The notes beneath the pieces were generated by a model. It was not told the origin of the DNA, did not search any database, and worked only from the letters and a program-made list of their open reading frames with translations. Shown here piece after piece: positions 36,644 to 46,500 of a stretch of DNA of 64,000 nt. The DNA is from Dechloromonas denitrificans. Lineage in GTDB: Bacteria; Pseudomonadota; Gammaproteobacteria; Burkholderiales; Rhodocyclaceae. Within the stretch, counting starts at the first letter, position 1; the number at the start of each line of letters is the position of its first letter. The stretch is taken from the NCBI RefSeq assembly GCF_020510665.1, contig NZ_CP075187.1, forward strand, positions 1-64,000, read 5' to 3'. Position numbers and translations under genes: made by a program.

Positions 36644-38626
36644 ATGCCTGTTTTGCGTGTTGCTCTCGATCTGCCTTTGCACCGCTTGTTCGATTATCTC
36701 GATCCAGCAGCGTCGACCGCAGCCATTGGCCGGCGCGTGCGCGTCCCATTTGGCCGGGGTGAGAAACTCGGCGTCATTCTTGACGTGGTGGATGAGAGTG
36801 ACTGGCCGCTTGACCAGCTAAAACCTGTAAGCCAGATACTGCAAGACTTGCCTCCCTTGCCTGCCGATTTTCTAAAGCTCTGTGAGTTTGCCAGCGCTTA
36901 CTATCAGGCTGCGATCGGCGAAGTGGTCATGCAAGCCTTGCCGGCAGGTTTGAAACGGATTGATCCGCCGGCCCGCCGCAATGCTCGGGCGCGACGTTTG
37001 CCGGATCCATCCAGTTTGCCGCAACTGACCGAAGAACAGGCACAAGCTGTCGAGGCAGTCGATGTACCCGCCGGATTTTCAGTCCATCTGCTGCATGGGG
37101 TGACCGGTAGCGGAAAGACCGAGGTTTATCTGCGCTTGATTGATAAAGCCCTGGCGCTTGGCAAACAAGTCCTCTTGCTCGTGCCGGAAATCAACCTGAC
37201 ACCACAGCTTGAAGGGCGGGTGCGTGCCCGATTTGTCGATACCAGCGTTGTTGCGTTGCACAGCGAACTGGCCGAGGCTGCCCGTGAGCGCAACTGGCGG
37301 GCGGCATTCTCGGGAGAAGCCCGTATCGTGCTGGGTACCCGGCTGGCGATTTTCACACCGATGCCTGAGCTTGGTCTGATCATCATTGATGAGGAGCATG
37401 ATCCCTCTTTCAAGCAACAGGATGGAATGCGCTACTCCGCCCGGGATGTTGGCGTGTTCCGGGCCCGCCAGCTTGGCGTTCCGATTCTGCTTGGTTCGGC
37501 GACGCCCTCGCTTGAATCCTGGGCCAATGCCAAGGGCCAACGCTACAACCTGCTCAGTTTGCGCGAACGGGCCAATCCTGATGCCAGCCTGCCGACAGTC
37601 CATTTGGTCGATACGCGCAAGGCTCCGCTCAAGGAGGGTGTCAGTCAGCCACTGATTGCCGCGATCAGGGAGCGTCTGGCGCGCGGCGAGCAGAGCCTGG
37701 TCTTTCTCAATCGGCGCGGTTATGCCCCGGTGCTGGCTTGTACTGCCTGTGGCTGGGTTTCGCGGTGCAAGCGGTGTGCCGCAAACATGGTCCTGCACCA
37801 GGCGGATCGCCGCTTGCGCTGCCACCACTGCGGTTTTGAATATCGTGTTCCCAAGGCCTGTCCGACTTGTGGCAACCAGGATATCCTGCCATTTGGGCGC
37901 GGTACTCAGCGGCTTGAAGGATGGTTGGTCGAGCAGTTTCCGGAAGCGCGCATCCTGCGTGTTGATCGTGATTCGGTCAAAAGCCGCAAGCAGTGGGAAG
38001 CGGTGCTTGAGAAAATCCATGGTGGTGAGGCGGATATTCTGGTCGGCACGCAAATGCTGGCCAAAGGCCATGATTTCCCGAAACTGACACTGGTCGGGGT
38101 GCTTGGCGCTGATTCGGCCTTGTTTGCCGCAGACTGGCGCGCGCCGGAACGTCTTTTTGCCCAGTTGATGCAGGTTGCCGGACGGGCCGGGCGAGCTGAA
38201 CTGAAGGGCGAGGTCCTGATCCAGACCCAGTACCCCGATCACCCGCTTTATGCGGCGCTGGTGGCGCACGATTACCCCGGATTTGCCGAAACCCTGCTCA
38301 AGGAGCGTGAGCAGGCAGGCTTCCCGCCTTACGCCTTTCAGGCGATGTTGCGGGCCGAGGCGCCGGACATGGCGGATTCGATTGCCTTCCTGACGGCGGC
38401 AGCAGCCGTTTCGCTGATTGCCGAGCACGAGAACATCATGGTTTATGACCCCATCCCGATGAAAATGGCCCGGCTGGCCAATCTGGAGCGTGGGCAGTTA
38501 CTCGTCGAATCGTACTCCCGGCCTGCATTGCAGACGTTCTTGCCGTATTGGCGCGAGGCGATTCAAGGCATCAAGGCGCCGTCGAAATTGCGCTGGCACA
38601 TTGAAGTCGATCCTTACGAATTATGA
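36644..38626 (+). CDS. priA: Primosomal replication-restart helicase PriA
   Basis: PriA recognises stalled forks and reloads DnaB. The 660-residue product has the N-terminal DNA-binding domain (ALDLPLHRLFDYL), helicase Walker A (GVTGSGKTE at about 152-160), DEEH, LGSATPSLES, the zinc-binding Cys set (CTACGW..CKRC..CHHCGF..CPTCG) and the C-terminal motif for Q..GRAGR. It is shorter than E. coli PriA (732). ATG at 36644 is chosen; a TTG at 36623 would add seven residues. A TTATCC stretch overlaps this start, next to the DnaA-box pair upstream. Confidence 0.96.
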   Translation: MPVLRVALDLPLHRLFDYLDPAASTAAIGRRVRVPFGRGEKLGVILDVVDESDWPLDQLKPVSQILQDLPPLPADFLKLCEFASAYYQAAIGEVVMQALPAGLKRIDPPARRNARARRLPDPSSLPQLTEEQAQAVEAVDVPAGFSVHLLHGVTGSGKTEVYLRLIDKALALGKQVLLLVPEINLTPQLEGRVRARFVDTSVVALHSELAEAARERNWRAAFSGEARIVLGTRLAIFTPMPELGLIIIDEEHDPSFKQQDGMRYSARDVGVFRARQLGVPILLGSATPSLESWANAKGQRYNLLSLRERANPDASLPTVHLVDTRKAPLKEGVSQPLIAAIRERLARGEQSLVFLNRRGYAPVLACTACGWVSRCKRCAANMVLHQADRRLRCHHCGFEYRVPKACPTCGNQDILPFGRGTQRLEGWLVEQFPEARILRVDRDSVKSRKQWEAVLEKIHGGEADILVGTQMLAKGHDFPKLTLVGVLGADSALFAADWRAPERLFAQLMQVAGRAGRAELKGEVLIQTQYPDHPLYAALVAHDYPGFAETLLKEREQAGFPPYAFQAMLRAEAPDMADSIAFLTAAAAVSLIAEHENIMVYDPIPMKMARLANLERGQLLVESYSRPALQTFLPYWREAIQGIKAPSKLRWHIEVDPYEL

Positions 38627-38676
38627 CCGGCACGGCCCTTGCAGGGGAGTTCTCCCAATTGTGCAAGGAGAGGGTC

Positions 38677-39663
38677 ATGAAAATTCAGGAATCGAACGTT
38701 CAGTTGTCGGCTAGTCACGACACCCAGTACACCCGTAGCACTGAAATCTCGTTCGAAAGTAACTTCCGTCAGGTATTCGCCGGTGTTTCATCGACGGCCG
38801 GGGAGGATGCCGCGGCGGCCCGGGAGCGCGTTGCGACGCTGCTTAAAAACCTGGTCGATGCGATCATGGCTGCGGTCAACGGTAAAAAATGCCCGGAAAA
38901 CCTTGCCGCCACGATACAGGGTTTGCCGTCTGACAAAAACCAGGCAAGTCCGAGCCAGCTTGGTTTTCAGTGGCACAGCCGGATGAGCGAGCGGGTATGC
39001 GAGTCAGAAACAACGACGGTTTGTGCCAGCGGCCGGGTGAAGACTGCGGATGGCCGGGAAATCGACTTCAGCATGGTGACTGAAATGGCTCGCGAATTTA
39101 AAAGCGAAAAAGTCGATGAGGAATCGGGAAGCATCGTTCTGCATGATCCGCTGATGTTGTCGTTCGATGGCAAGGCCGTTGAATTGACGGATCGGCGGAT
39201 TGATTTTGATCTTGATGCCGATGGCTGTGCCGAACAAATTCCCGGGGTGGGCGCCGGCTGTGGTTTTCTGGTCTTTGACCGAAACGGGAATGGCAAGGCG
39301 GACAACGGGCACGAGTTGTTTGGTGTGGCGAGCGGTAACGGGTTTTCCGACCTCTCGGCCCTTGATGCTGACCACAACGGCTGGGTCGATGAAGCCGATC
39401 CAGCTTTCAAGCAGTTGGGCATCTGGTCGGGCGAACATTATTCGAGCCTGGCCGAGCGTGGTATCGGGGCGCTTTACACGGCTGCGGTCGACGCCCCATT
39501 TTCGCTGAAAACGGCATCGAATGAATTACTTGGCCAGATCAGGGCGGCCGGGTTGTATCTCGCCGAATCGGGTGAGGTCGGCCGGATGCAGCAGGTCGAC
39601 CTCGCCAGTTCAGCGTTGTCGGCTGAAGAAAAGCCAGCCCAGGGAGAGCAACTGGCCGCCTAG
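38677..39663 (+). CDS. Calcium-binding-type (EF-hand-like) protein of unknown function
   Basis: This 328-residue protein has no signal peptide. The first 120 residues are low in recognisable features. The C-terminal half holds Asp/Asn/Gly-rich loops typical of calcium sites in EF-hand-like and RTX-associated proteins: FDLDADGC near 177-184, DRNGNGKADNGHELFG at 201-216 and LDADHNGWVDEADPAF at 229-244. The ATG at 38677 follows a strong AGGAGAGG, so this start is better than ATG 38623. The 3' end overlaps the convergent MFS gene by 54 bp. Function is not known; surface or secreted roles seen in relatives need a signal that is not apparent here. Confidence 0.75.
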   Translation: MKIQESNVQLSASHDTQYTRSTEISFESNFRQVFAGVSSTAGEDAAAARERVATLLKNLVDAIMAAVNGKKCPENLAATIQGLPSDKNQASPSQLGFQWHSRMSERVCESETTTVCASGRVKTADGREIDFSMVTEMAREFKSEKVDEESGSIVLHDPLMLSFDGKAVELTDRRIDFDLDADGCAEQIPGVGAGCGFLVFDRNGNGKADNGHELFGVASGNGFSDLSALDADHNGWVDEADPAFKQLGIWSGEHYSSLAERGIGALYTAAVDAPFSLKTASNELLGQIRAAGLYLAESGEVGRMQQVDLASSALSAEEKPAQGEQLAA

Positions 39664-40824
39664 CAGGGTCAGGAAGGCTGCGCGGAAGGCTGCGTCACCC
39701 GACCAGCCTCCGTGCTGAAGATTGTCCACCAGTATGCCGATACCCCATTGGAGACCAAAGGCCCCGGCAAAAACCAGCAGATTGAGCGCCGTATTCGCCC
39801 GCCCCGAGAGTGCAGCGGGAAACGCTTGTGCCACCAGGGCATAAGAGACATTCGAGAGCGAAAAGCAGGCGGCCAGGATCGGCCAGATGAGACTGCCACC
39901 CAGGGTCGGGAAGAATGTGATCGACGCAAGGAGGCCGATCGCCAGCGTCATCGACCAGCGATAAATACGGTCAAGCGAAATGCCCCGGCGCAGCAAGGCC
40001 GTCGAAAAGAACCCCATGAACAGGAATCCGCCCAGCATGGCGGCGCTCATCCAGGTCAGGCGACTGGCAATGGCTGCGGCTTCCAGGCCTTCCTGAACCG
40101 ACATCCAGCGTGTCGCCCAGAGTCCTTGGACCGCCATGAAGCCCCCGGTAAAACAGAAGCCCATCGGCGCATAGCGCCAGAAATGCCGGCTGCCGAAGAT
40201 CGACTTGACGCCGGCCAGTTGAGCGGCGAAGCCATCGCCCTTGCTTTCACTCGTTTTGTCGGGGGCGAAGGTCCATAGTGCCGCAGCGACGAAAAGTGTT
40301 GTGACAGCGAGCCCAAAGGCAATTTCCCGCCAGCTGGCAAAACCTAGCGCCAGCTCCAGTGGTTTTGAGGCGGCCAGCGCGCCCAGCCCGCCGGAAGCCA
40401 TGATCCAGCCGGTCAGTGAGGCTTGTCGCTCAACTGGAAACCATTGGGCGAAGGCTTTGAACGAGGCCATCAGGCAGGCCGAAACGCCCAGCCCGATCAA
40501 GGCCCGGCCCGTTGCCAGTCCACCCAGCGTGTCGGAAAGCGAAAAAATGGCAGCGCCGGCTGCGGCCATCAGCAGGAGCCCGGCTTCGACTCGCCGTGGT
40601 CCGAAGCGGTCGAGTAGCATACCCAAGGGTAACTGGGCTGCGCCGAAGGCAAGAAAATAGGTGCTGGTCAGCAAGCCCAGCGCATTGTCGCCCAGGTTGA
40701 GTTCGCGTGCGAGAACCGGGCCGATGACTGCATTGGCCGTGCGATAGAGGTAGGAGAGGAAGTAGCCGGCGGCAAAAGGCAGGAAAAGCCGGATCCAGAG
40801 TTTGCGGGTATCGATGGTGTTCAC
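39610..40824 (-). CDS. MFS transporter
   Basis: This 404-residue protein has about 12 hydrophobic segments and the MFS loop motif GMLLDRFGPRRVEAG between helices 2 and 3. The closest general type is the anion:cation or sugar-phosphate-like MFS group, but the substrate cannot be told. The start is a GTG at 40824, 6 bp after the end of the MOSC gene, so they form an operon. The 3' end overlaps the convergent calcium-binding-type gene by 54 bp. Confidence 0.85.
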   Translation of the reverse strand: MNTIDTRKLWIRLFLPFAAGYFLSYLYRTANAVIGPVLARELNLGDNALGLLTSTYFLAFGAAQLPLGMLLDRFGPRRVEAGLLLMAAAGAAIFSLSDTLGGLATGRALIGLGVSACLMASFKAFAQWFPVERQASLTGWIMASGGLGALAASKPLELALGFASWREIAFGLAVTTLFVAAALWTFAPDKTSESKGDGFAAQLAGVKSIFGSRHFWRYAPMGFCFTGGFMAVQGLWATRWMSVQEGLEAAAIASRLTWMSAAMLGGFLFMGFFSTALLRRGISLDRIYRWSMTLAIGLLASITFFPTLGGSLIWPILAACFSLSNVSYALVAQAFPAALSGRANTALNLLVFAGAFGLQWGIGILVDNLQHGGWSGDAAFRAAFLTLLGGQLLSLGWLFFSRQR

Positions 40825-40830
40825 TGGTTT

Positions 40831-41520
40831 TCAGGTTTCACGTGGAACGCCGCTTTGCGGCTGGGTCAGGGAGGTATTGCGCCGCAACCAGTCGGCACGC
40901 GTACGAATTTTACGTTGCCAGTCAGCGGCGATGCCGGCAGTGTCGGCCAGTTTTTCAAGGTCGGCTGGGTCTGGGCGATGGGCCTGGCAAAGCTGCATGG
41001 CATCGGCCAGCGTCGGGCTGTCGAGCGATTCAAGGCTGTGCAGTTCGTCGTCCGGTTTGACGATGCCGGGTTGTACAACCCGCCAATACCAGCCGGTTAG
41101 CGAATTTTCAGCAATGAAGGCGGCCATGCCATCGCTGGAAAATCGGGTGTCGATCTTCCAGCAGGGATTGCGCGGTTGGCAAACTTGAAGGCGGGCGGTG
41201 CCGAGTTGATAGATCTCTCCGACCCGGACGTTGCTTTCGTCGAGTTCGACCGTCGATATGTTTTCGCCCAGGCTGCCGGGTTGGAGCGCTGCGGCAGCTT
41301 CGGGGAATTGTTCTGCCAGTCGCTGGTAATGTCGTGCCGGATAAAGGTGTACGGCTTTTTCAGGCCCGCCATGCACGCGCTTGTCGGCCTGTTCATCCCC
41401 GGCAAAACCGGTGAGTGTCAGTTCAAGCGTGTCGGTGACAGGCTGTTTGTAAATGCCGGTCGGGCGTCCTGAGTCGGCAAGTGGGCGAATGCCGCCGATG
41501 AAAAGTGAAATTTTGGCCAT
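40831..41520 (-). CDS. MOSC domain protein (YiiM-like)
   Basis: MOSC domains bind the molybdenum cofactor or transfer sulfur; YiiM-like members reduce hydroxylated purines. This 229-residue protein has GFAGDEQADKRVHGGPEKAVHLYP, the GENI motif of this group, and the likely Mo-ligand Cys in QPRNPCWKID. Its last codons contain a one-mismatch parS core. It lies upstream of the MFS gene in one transcription unit. Reduction of N-hydroxylated bases is possible, not shown. Confidence 0.85.
   Translation of the reverse strand: MAKISLFIGGIRPLADSGRPTGIYKQPVTDTLELTLTGFAGDEQADKRVHGGPEKAVHLYPARHYQRLAEQFPEAAAALQPGSLGENISTVELDESNVRVGEIYQLGTARLQVCQPRNPCWKIDTRFSSDGMAAFIAENSLTGWYWRVVQPGIVKPDDELHSLESLDSPTLADAMQLCQAHRPDPADLEKLADTAGIAADWQRKIRTRADWLRRNTSLTQPQSGVPRET
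40835..40848. promoter_or_regulatory. parS: parS centromere-like site 4 (one mismatch, intragenic)
   Basis: GTTTCACGTGGAAC, the same variant as the site at 3029. It lies in the last codons of the MOSC gene, encoding its VPRET ending. Confidence 0.82.
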
Positions 41521-41538
41521 GGTTGGTGAATTGTGCCA

Positions 41539-42432
41539 TCAATTCCACAACCATGCGGCGCCGCGGACCCCCGAGGAATCCCCATGTTTGGGTGGCTCGA
41601 AACGTGTCTGGAAAACATCCGAAAAGATATGTGGACCGCAGCAGGCAGGTAAATTCCGATACAGCCGGGTCATTTTTGACAGCCCCCCACCCAGAACGAT
41701 GACTTGCGGATCAAGAATATTGATCACCCCGGCAAGCGCCTTTCCCAGGCGTTGCTCGAAGCGCTGCAGCGTACCCTCGCACGCGGCATCACCGGCGCTT
41801 GCCCGACGATCGATTTCGGCAACATCGAGCTGTTGACCGTGGCGATTGAAATGCTCGCGAACCAGCGCCGGGCCGGATAGATAGGATTCAATGCAACCCT
41901 GTCGTCCGCAGTAGCAATCCGGCAAGGGGAGATCATCCAGCGCCGGCAGGGGCAGGGGGTTGTGCCCCCATTCTCCGCTGATGGCATTGGCTCCCCGGAT
42001 GACCTTGCCATCGATGACGATACCGCCGCCGACGCCTGTACCGAGGATGATGCCGAAAACGATTTCAGCGCCTTGCCCGCTACCGTCAACCGCTTCGGAC
42101 AAGGCAAAGCAGTTGGCATCGTTGGCCAGGCGGATTTCACGCTGGAGCACGGCTTGCAGGTCGCGACGCAGGGGCTTGCCGTTCAGGCAGGTCGAGTTTG
42201 CATTCTTGATCAGTCCGCCTGTGGGTGACTCGGTGCCGGGGATACCGATACCGACACTACCGCGCCGTCCCAACTCGGCTTCGGCGGCTTCGACGAGTCC
42301 GGCCAAGGTCATCACGGTTGCCATGTAATCCCCCTGAGGGGTTACCGTGCGGCGACGCAACAAAGTACGGCCATCATCGCCCAGGGCAATGATTTCGATC
42401 TTGGTGCCGCCCAGGTCAATGCCGATGCGCAA
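41539..42432 (-). CDS. ROK-family sugar kinase (fructokinase-like)
   Basis: ROK proteins phosphorylate hexoses with ATP. The 297-residue protein has the N-terminal phosphate loop MRIGIDLGGTKIE, the catalytic LANDANCFALSEA, GTGVGGG and the ROK zinc site (GHNPLP then CYCGRQGCIESYLSG). It lacks a DNA-binding domain, so it is a kinase rather than a repressor. The pattern best fits fructokinase/mannokinase, but N-acetylglucosamine kinase cannot be excluded. The start is a TTG, 3 bp after the methyltransferase stop, so they are likely co-transcribed. Confidence 0.88.
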   Translation of the reverse strand: MRIGIDLGGTKIEIIALGDDGRTLLRRRTVTPQGDYMATVMTLAGLVEAAEAELGRRGSVGIGIPGTESPTGGLIKNANSTCLNGKPLRRDLQAVLQREIRLANDANCFALSEAVDGSGQGAEIVFGIILGTGVGGGIVIDGKVIRGANAISGEWGHNPLPLPALDDLPLPDCYCGRQGCIESYLSGPALVREHFNRHGQQLDVAEIDRRASAGDAACEGTLQRFEQRLGKALAGVINILDPQVIVLGGGLSKMTRLYRNLPACCGPHIFSDVFQTRFEPPKHGDSSGVRGAAWLWN

Positions 42433-42435
42433 TGT

Positions 42436-43086
42436 TCAGACCCGGACAGCAATGCCCTTCACATTGCCATAGGTTGTGGTCAGGGTGCGCAACACACTGC
42501 CCCCCGCCTCAAGCAGCAACATGAAGAGATTGCGTTCGGTATAAAGCGAAACCGGGCCGCGAATGTTGTATTTGTCGGCCAACTCCGGCGACAGTTCGGC
42601 GAAACGCTCGTTGATGATCTGGTCGCGAGCGGCATAACCTTCGCTGAGTTCCGAATGCAAACCAAGGATCGAGAGATAAAGTTTTCCGCCGATCTTGAGT
42701 TGGTGCAGCATTTGTCTGACGACTGTTTTTGCCTCGTGGTAGGGCAGGTGGCAAAGTCCGCGACGTGAAATGATCAGGTCGAAAGGGGCGTTTTGCGCTG
42801 TGGCGGGAAATTCCGGGAAGTCACAAGGAACAAAACGGATTTCATCCGACAGCCCGGCGGCCAGAATGCGGCCTTCAATCTCGCGCTGCAACTCAGGCTG
42901 ATCGGCCACGGTGACGCGTGCCCCCATGCGGGCAAATTTGATGGCGACTTCACAACGGCCAGCCGGTATGACCAAAACGGAAACTTCCCGGTCTACCCGC
43001 TGGCGTTTGATGCATTCCTCAAGCGCCAGGCGCTCAAGCTCATCTGTCCCTGTCTCCAAGGGATTGGCGGTAATATGTATTGTCAT
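42436..43086 (-). CDS. SAM-dependent methyltransferase-like protein
   Basis: This 216-residue protein has a class I methyltransferase-like Rossmann fold. LVIPAGRCEVAIKFARMGA is at the motif I position, although its glycines are few, and DLIISRRGLCHLPYH sits in the motif IV region. ATG at 43086 follows a GGGGGAGAG ribosome binding site; earlier starts extend into poor sequence. It precedes the ROK kinase gene. The substrate is unknown, and the loose glycine loop leaves open a non-catalytic role. Confidence 0.7.
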   Translation of the reverse strand: MTIHITANPLETGTDELERLALEECIKRQRVDREVSVLVIPAGRCEVAIKFARMGARVTVADQPELQREIEGRILAAGLSDEIRFVPCDFPEFPATAQNAPFDLIISRRGLCHLPYHEAKTVVRQMLHQLKIGGKLYLSILGLHSELSEGYAARDQIINERFAELSPELADKYNIRGPVSLYTERNLFMLLLEAGGSVLRTLTTTYGNVKGIAVRV

Positions 43087-43169
43087 TTGAACTCTCCCCC
43101 TTGAGTTCATTTTGCATGATTGCCGGCTGATCTGACAACCCGAAAGCCGGGCAGTGAAAGGAAATAAGC

Positions 43170-43499
43170 ATGCTTGTCCGATTTGTCTCCAGTGAGACGG
43201 GTGAAGTGTTGATGTTTGCTGAAACGGCGGCTGCCTTGTTGCAGGCGATCGGCAAGGAAACCACGGCACGGGGCGTTTTTACCCCGCCGGAAATGCCGCT
43301 TGCAGCTGAAAAACTGCGTCAGGCAGTGGCGCAGTCGGAAGACCCGCCGGAGGATGAGGAGCTTGATGAGAAGGGCAAGAAAAAGCCACCGGTGGTTGGG
43401 TTTCGCCAACGTGCCTGGCCATTGATCGACATGCTTGAGCGAACCGGGCGCACCGGCCGGGACGCCAATATCATCTGGGAAGCGCCACAGGCTTTCTAG
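43170..43499 (+). CDS. DUF1840 domain protein
   Basis: This 109-residue cytoplasmic protein fits the DUF1840 family, common in betaproteobacteria: MLVRFVSSETGEVLMFAETA at the start and FRQRAWPLIDMLERT near the end, with an acidic and lysine-rich middle. Function is unknown. AGGAAATAAG precedes the ATG. It is divergent from the methyltransferase gene, with 83 bp between, and convergent with the kinase gene. A short palindrome (GTCGGCC/GGCCGAC, 43499-43513) lies between the two stop codons. Confidence 0.85.
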   Translation: MLVRFVSSETGEVLMFAETAAALLQAIGKETTARGVFTPPEMPLAAEKLRQAVAQSEDPPEDEELDEKGKKKPPVVGFRQRAWPLIDMLERTGRTGRDANIIWEAPQAF

Positions 43500-43517
43500 T
43501 CGGCCAGGCCGACAAGG

Positions 43518-46500
43518 CTAGAGCCCGAAACCGGTACGAATGCCATCGATGACTTCGGTCAGTGCCTGTTCGTATTGCTCGAAAACCGATTCAGCCGGGG
43601 CCTGGACAAGATGCAATTGCTGCTCCAGGGCCAGGGCTGCTTCCTGCAATCGGGTGGCACCGATTGATCCGGCCAGTCCCTTGGTGCTGTGGGCACGCCG
43701 TTCGGCCTCACCGAAATCCTGCCCGGCAATTGCTTTACGGATGGCTGCTGCTTCATCCGCAAAGCGTCCATGGAAGTCGCGCAGGACTTTCTCATAGAGT
43801 TTTGGCTTGTTCATCATCCGCTTCAAGCCGATTTCCTGATCAATGCCTGGCAATTCGGGAAGTGCTTCAGCGGGGGGCATTGGGATTGTCCCGGTCGACA
43901 TCTGTGTTGGCGCCATTTCTGCTGTCGGTTTCCATTGTGCGAGCTTGGTTTGAAGTAGGGCTGGATCAATCGGCTTGGTGATGAAGTCATTCATGCCGGC
44001 GGCCATGCAGCGCTGGCGTTCTTCATCCATGGCATGTGCCGTCATGGCAATGATGGGCAGGCCAGGACAGCGCCCGCTGGCCCGGATTCTTCGAGTTGCT
44101 TCGAGACCATCCATTTCCGGCATCTGGATATCCATCAGGATGACATCGTAGGTCTTTCCCTCGGCGAGCAATTTGTGCAGGGCCCGCTCGCCGTTATCAA
44201 CGGTTTCAACCGTGGCACCAAACGATTCAAGCATTTCGCAGGCGATCAGTTGATTGGTCGGTATGTCTTCGGCCAGCAGAACGCGTAAACCGGCCAAAGG
44301 TGCCGTCATTGGCTTTGTGGTGCCTGGACTGTGAATTTCCCGGGTTGCCAGCAATTTATTGATCTGGGCTGCCGTAACCGGTTTGTTGAGCACGGTGTCG
44401 AAAATGTCGAGGCGCGGGTCGGTATCGAGTGTTGTTGTGTCGCTGGCGGTCACCATCACCAAACGGGGAGGCTTGGGAAGCAAGTTACGAATGGCTTCGG
44501 CAAGTTCCAGCCCATTCATGTCGGGCATGTTCAAATCGATGGTAATGCAATCGAAGGCCGATGGTGTGGAGATTTCCAGGAGGGTGAGTGCTTGCTTTCC
44601 TGATTCGGCGACGACAGTACTGCAGCCTGATTTCTCCAGTAGCCTGGCGAGTACGGCCCGGGCCAGGGGATTATCATCGACTACCAGGGCTCGCCGCAGG
44701 CCAGGGCGTAGTAAATCACCCTGTGCGGCACCGATGCCGAGCTTGACGGTAAAAATGAAGGTACTGCCAGCACCTGGCTGGCTGCTGACTTCGATATGAC
44801 CCTGCATCATTTCGGTCAGGCGCTTGCAGATCATCAAGCCGAGTCCGGTTCCGCCGAATTTTCGCGTGATCGAACTGTCGGCCTGACTGAATGCCTGGAA
44901 CAGCTTGCTTTGCTGCTCGGCAGACATGCCTATCCCGGTATCCTTGACCGAAATTTCAAGTTCGACCTGTTTTCCTTGGCGCGCAACCTGGCGGATAAAA
45001 ACCGAGACTGAGCCGGTCGCGGTGAACTTGATCGCATTGCCGATCAGATTGATCAGCACCTGGGCCATGCGCAGCGAATCGCCGACCAAGCTGGCGGGCA
45101 CATCCGGTTCAACCAGATACTGCAATTCGAGCCCTTTTTCCTGCGCCCGCTGGATCAGGACTGCCGTCACGTTGTCGAGTACTTCATCGAGCAGAAATTC
45201 AGTATTCTCCAGCAGCATCTGACCGGCCTCGATCTTTGAAAAGTCGAGGATGTCGTTGATCAGGCCAAGCAGCATCTGGCCGGCGCCGTGGATACGCGAA
45301 ACATAGTCCCGTTGCTTGCCGGAAATATCGGTTTTGAGCAGCAGGTGGGCCAGGCCGATCACGGCGTTCATCGGTGTCCGGATTTCGTGACTCATATTGG
45401 CCAAAAACTCGGCCTTGGCGTTGGCCGCCTTTTCAGCCAGCCGCTTGGCTTCGAGCAGGGCGATTTCAGCTTGCTTGCGCTCGGTAATGTCCTGCAGGGT
45501 TTCAATGGCGCCGATCACTTCATTTTGCTGGTTGCGCAAAGGCGCGGCAGTGAAGAAAAGCCAGCGGTTGAATTTGGCGAAATAACTCTCCGACTCGATT
45601 CCCTCAGGAACAAGTTTCGAGTAACTGTAGCTGTTGGCGTAAAGCTGGTTGACCATGTCACCATCTTTGCCGATGACCAGATCGGCCATCACCGGCCTGG
45701 GATTGGGATAAAACGCCTGCCACTGATTTTGGGTCCCGATCATCTGGCTGGCTGGAGCGCCGATGATCTGTTCGCAGGCCTTGTTCCAATGTGTAATGGT
45801 ATGGCTGGCATCGATCACAAAGGTCGGGACAGGGCTGCCATCGATGATCTGGGCCAGCGAGTCACGGGTGCCTTCCAGTTCCAGGGTGCGCTCCTGAACC
45901 AGCCGTTCCAGATCTTTGCGATGAAGCTCAAGCTCGCGTTCGGCCTGGATTTTTTCCGTAACGTCACGGACAAAGAGAACAATCCCGGTCGACTTGCCGC
46001 GATAGTCCAAAATGGTGGTGAATGCGATGGCCGCCTCGAAAGGTTCGCCATTGCGCCGCTGCATGCGCAGTTGGCAATTGGCGATCAGGCCGGCAAATTC
46101 GTCGGGATTTTCAATAAATGCCGGGCGGCCTGATGTCTCGCCGGTGGTGCACAGCAGATCGGTAATGCTGGTGGTGTCAAGGTCATCGAGCTCATTCAGT
46201 CCAAATAGCTGGTGTGCCTGTTGGTTGGCCATCTGCAGCTTACCGTCCAGACGGGTCAGCAGAATGGCATCCGGCGAGGTTTCCACCAGCGTGCGATACG
46301 TTTTCTCGCTTTTTTCGAGCCGTAGATGGGCCGAGTGCGCCTCCGTCACATCCTGGACAAGTGAGAGGATGCCGAGCAGTCCTCCGCCTGGATTGCGCAA
46401 GACCACGTTGTGCCAGGCGCACTCAAGCAGCAAGCCATTCTTGCCAATGACCGGGCTGGTAAAGTTGCCATTGCCTGTTCCCCGGATCAGCGCCTTGATG

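Noticed and set aside
43499..43513. GTCGGCC/GGCCGAC palindrome between DUF1840 and the kinase gene as a terminator
   Set aside because: The loop is effectively one base and no U tract follows on either strand; noted only as a short palindrome.
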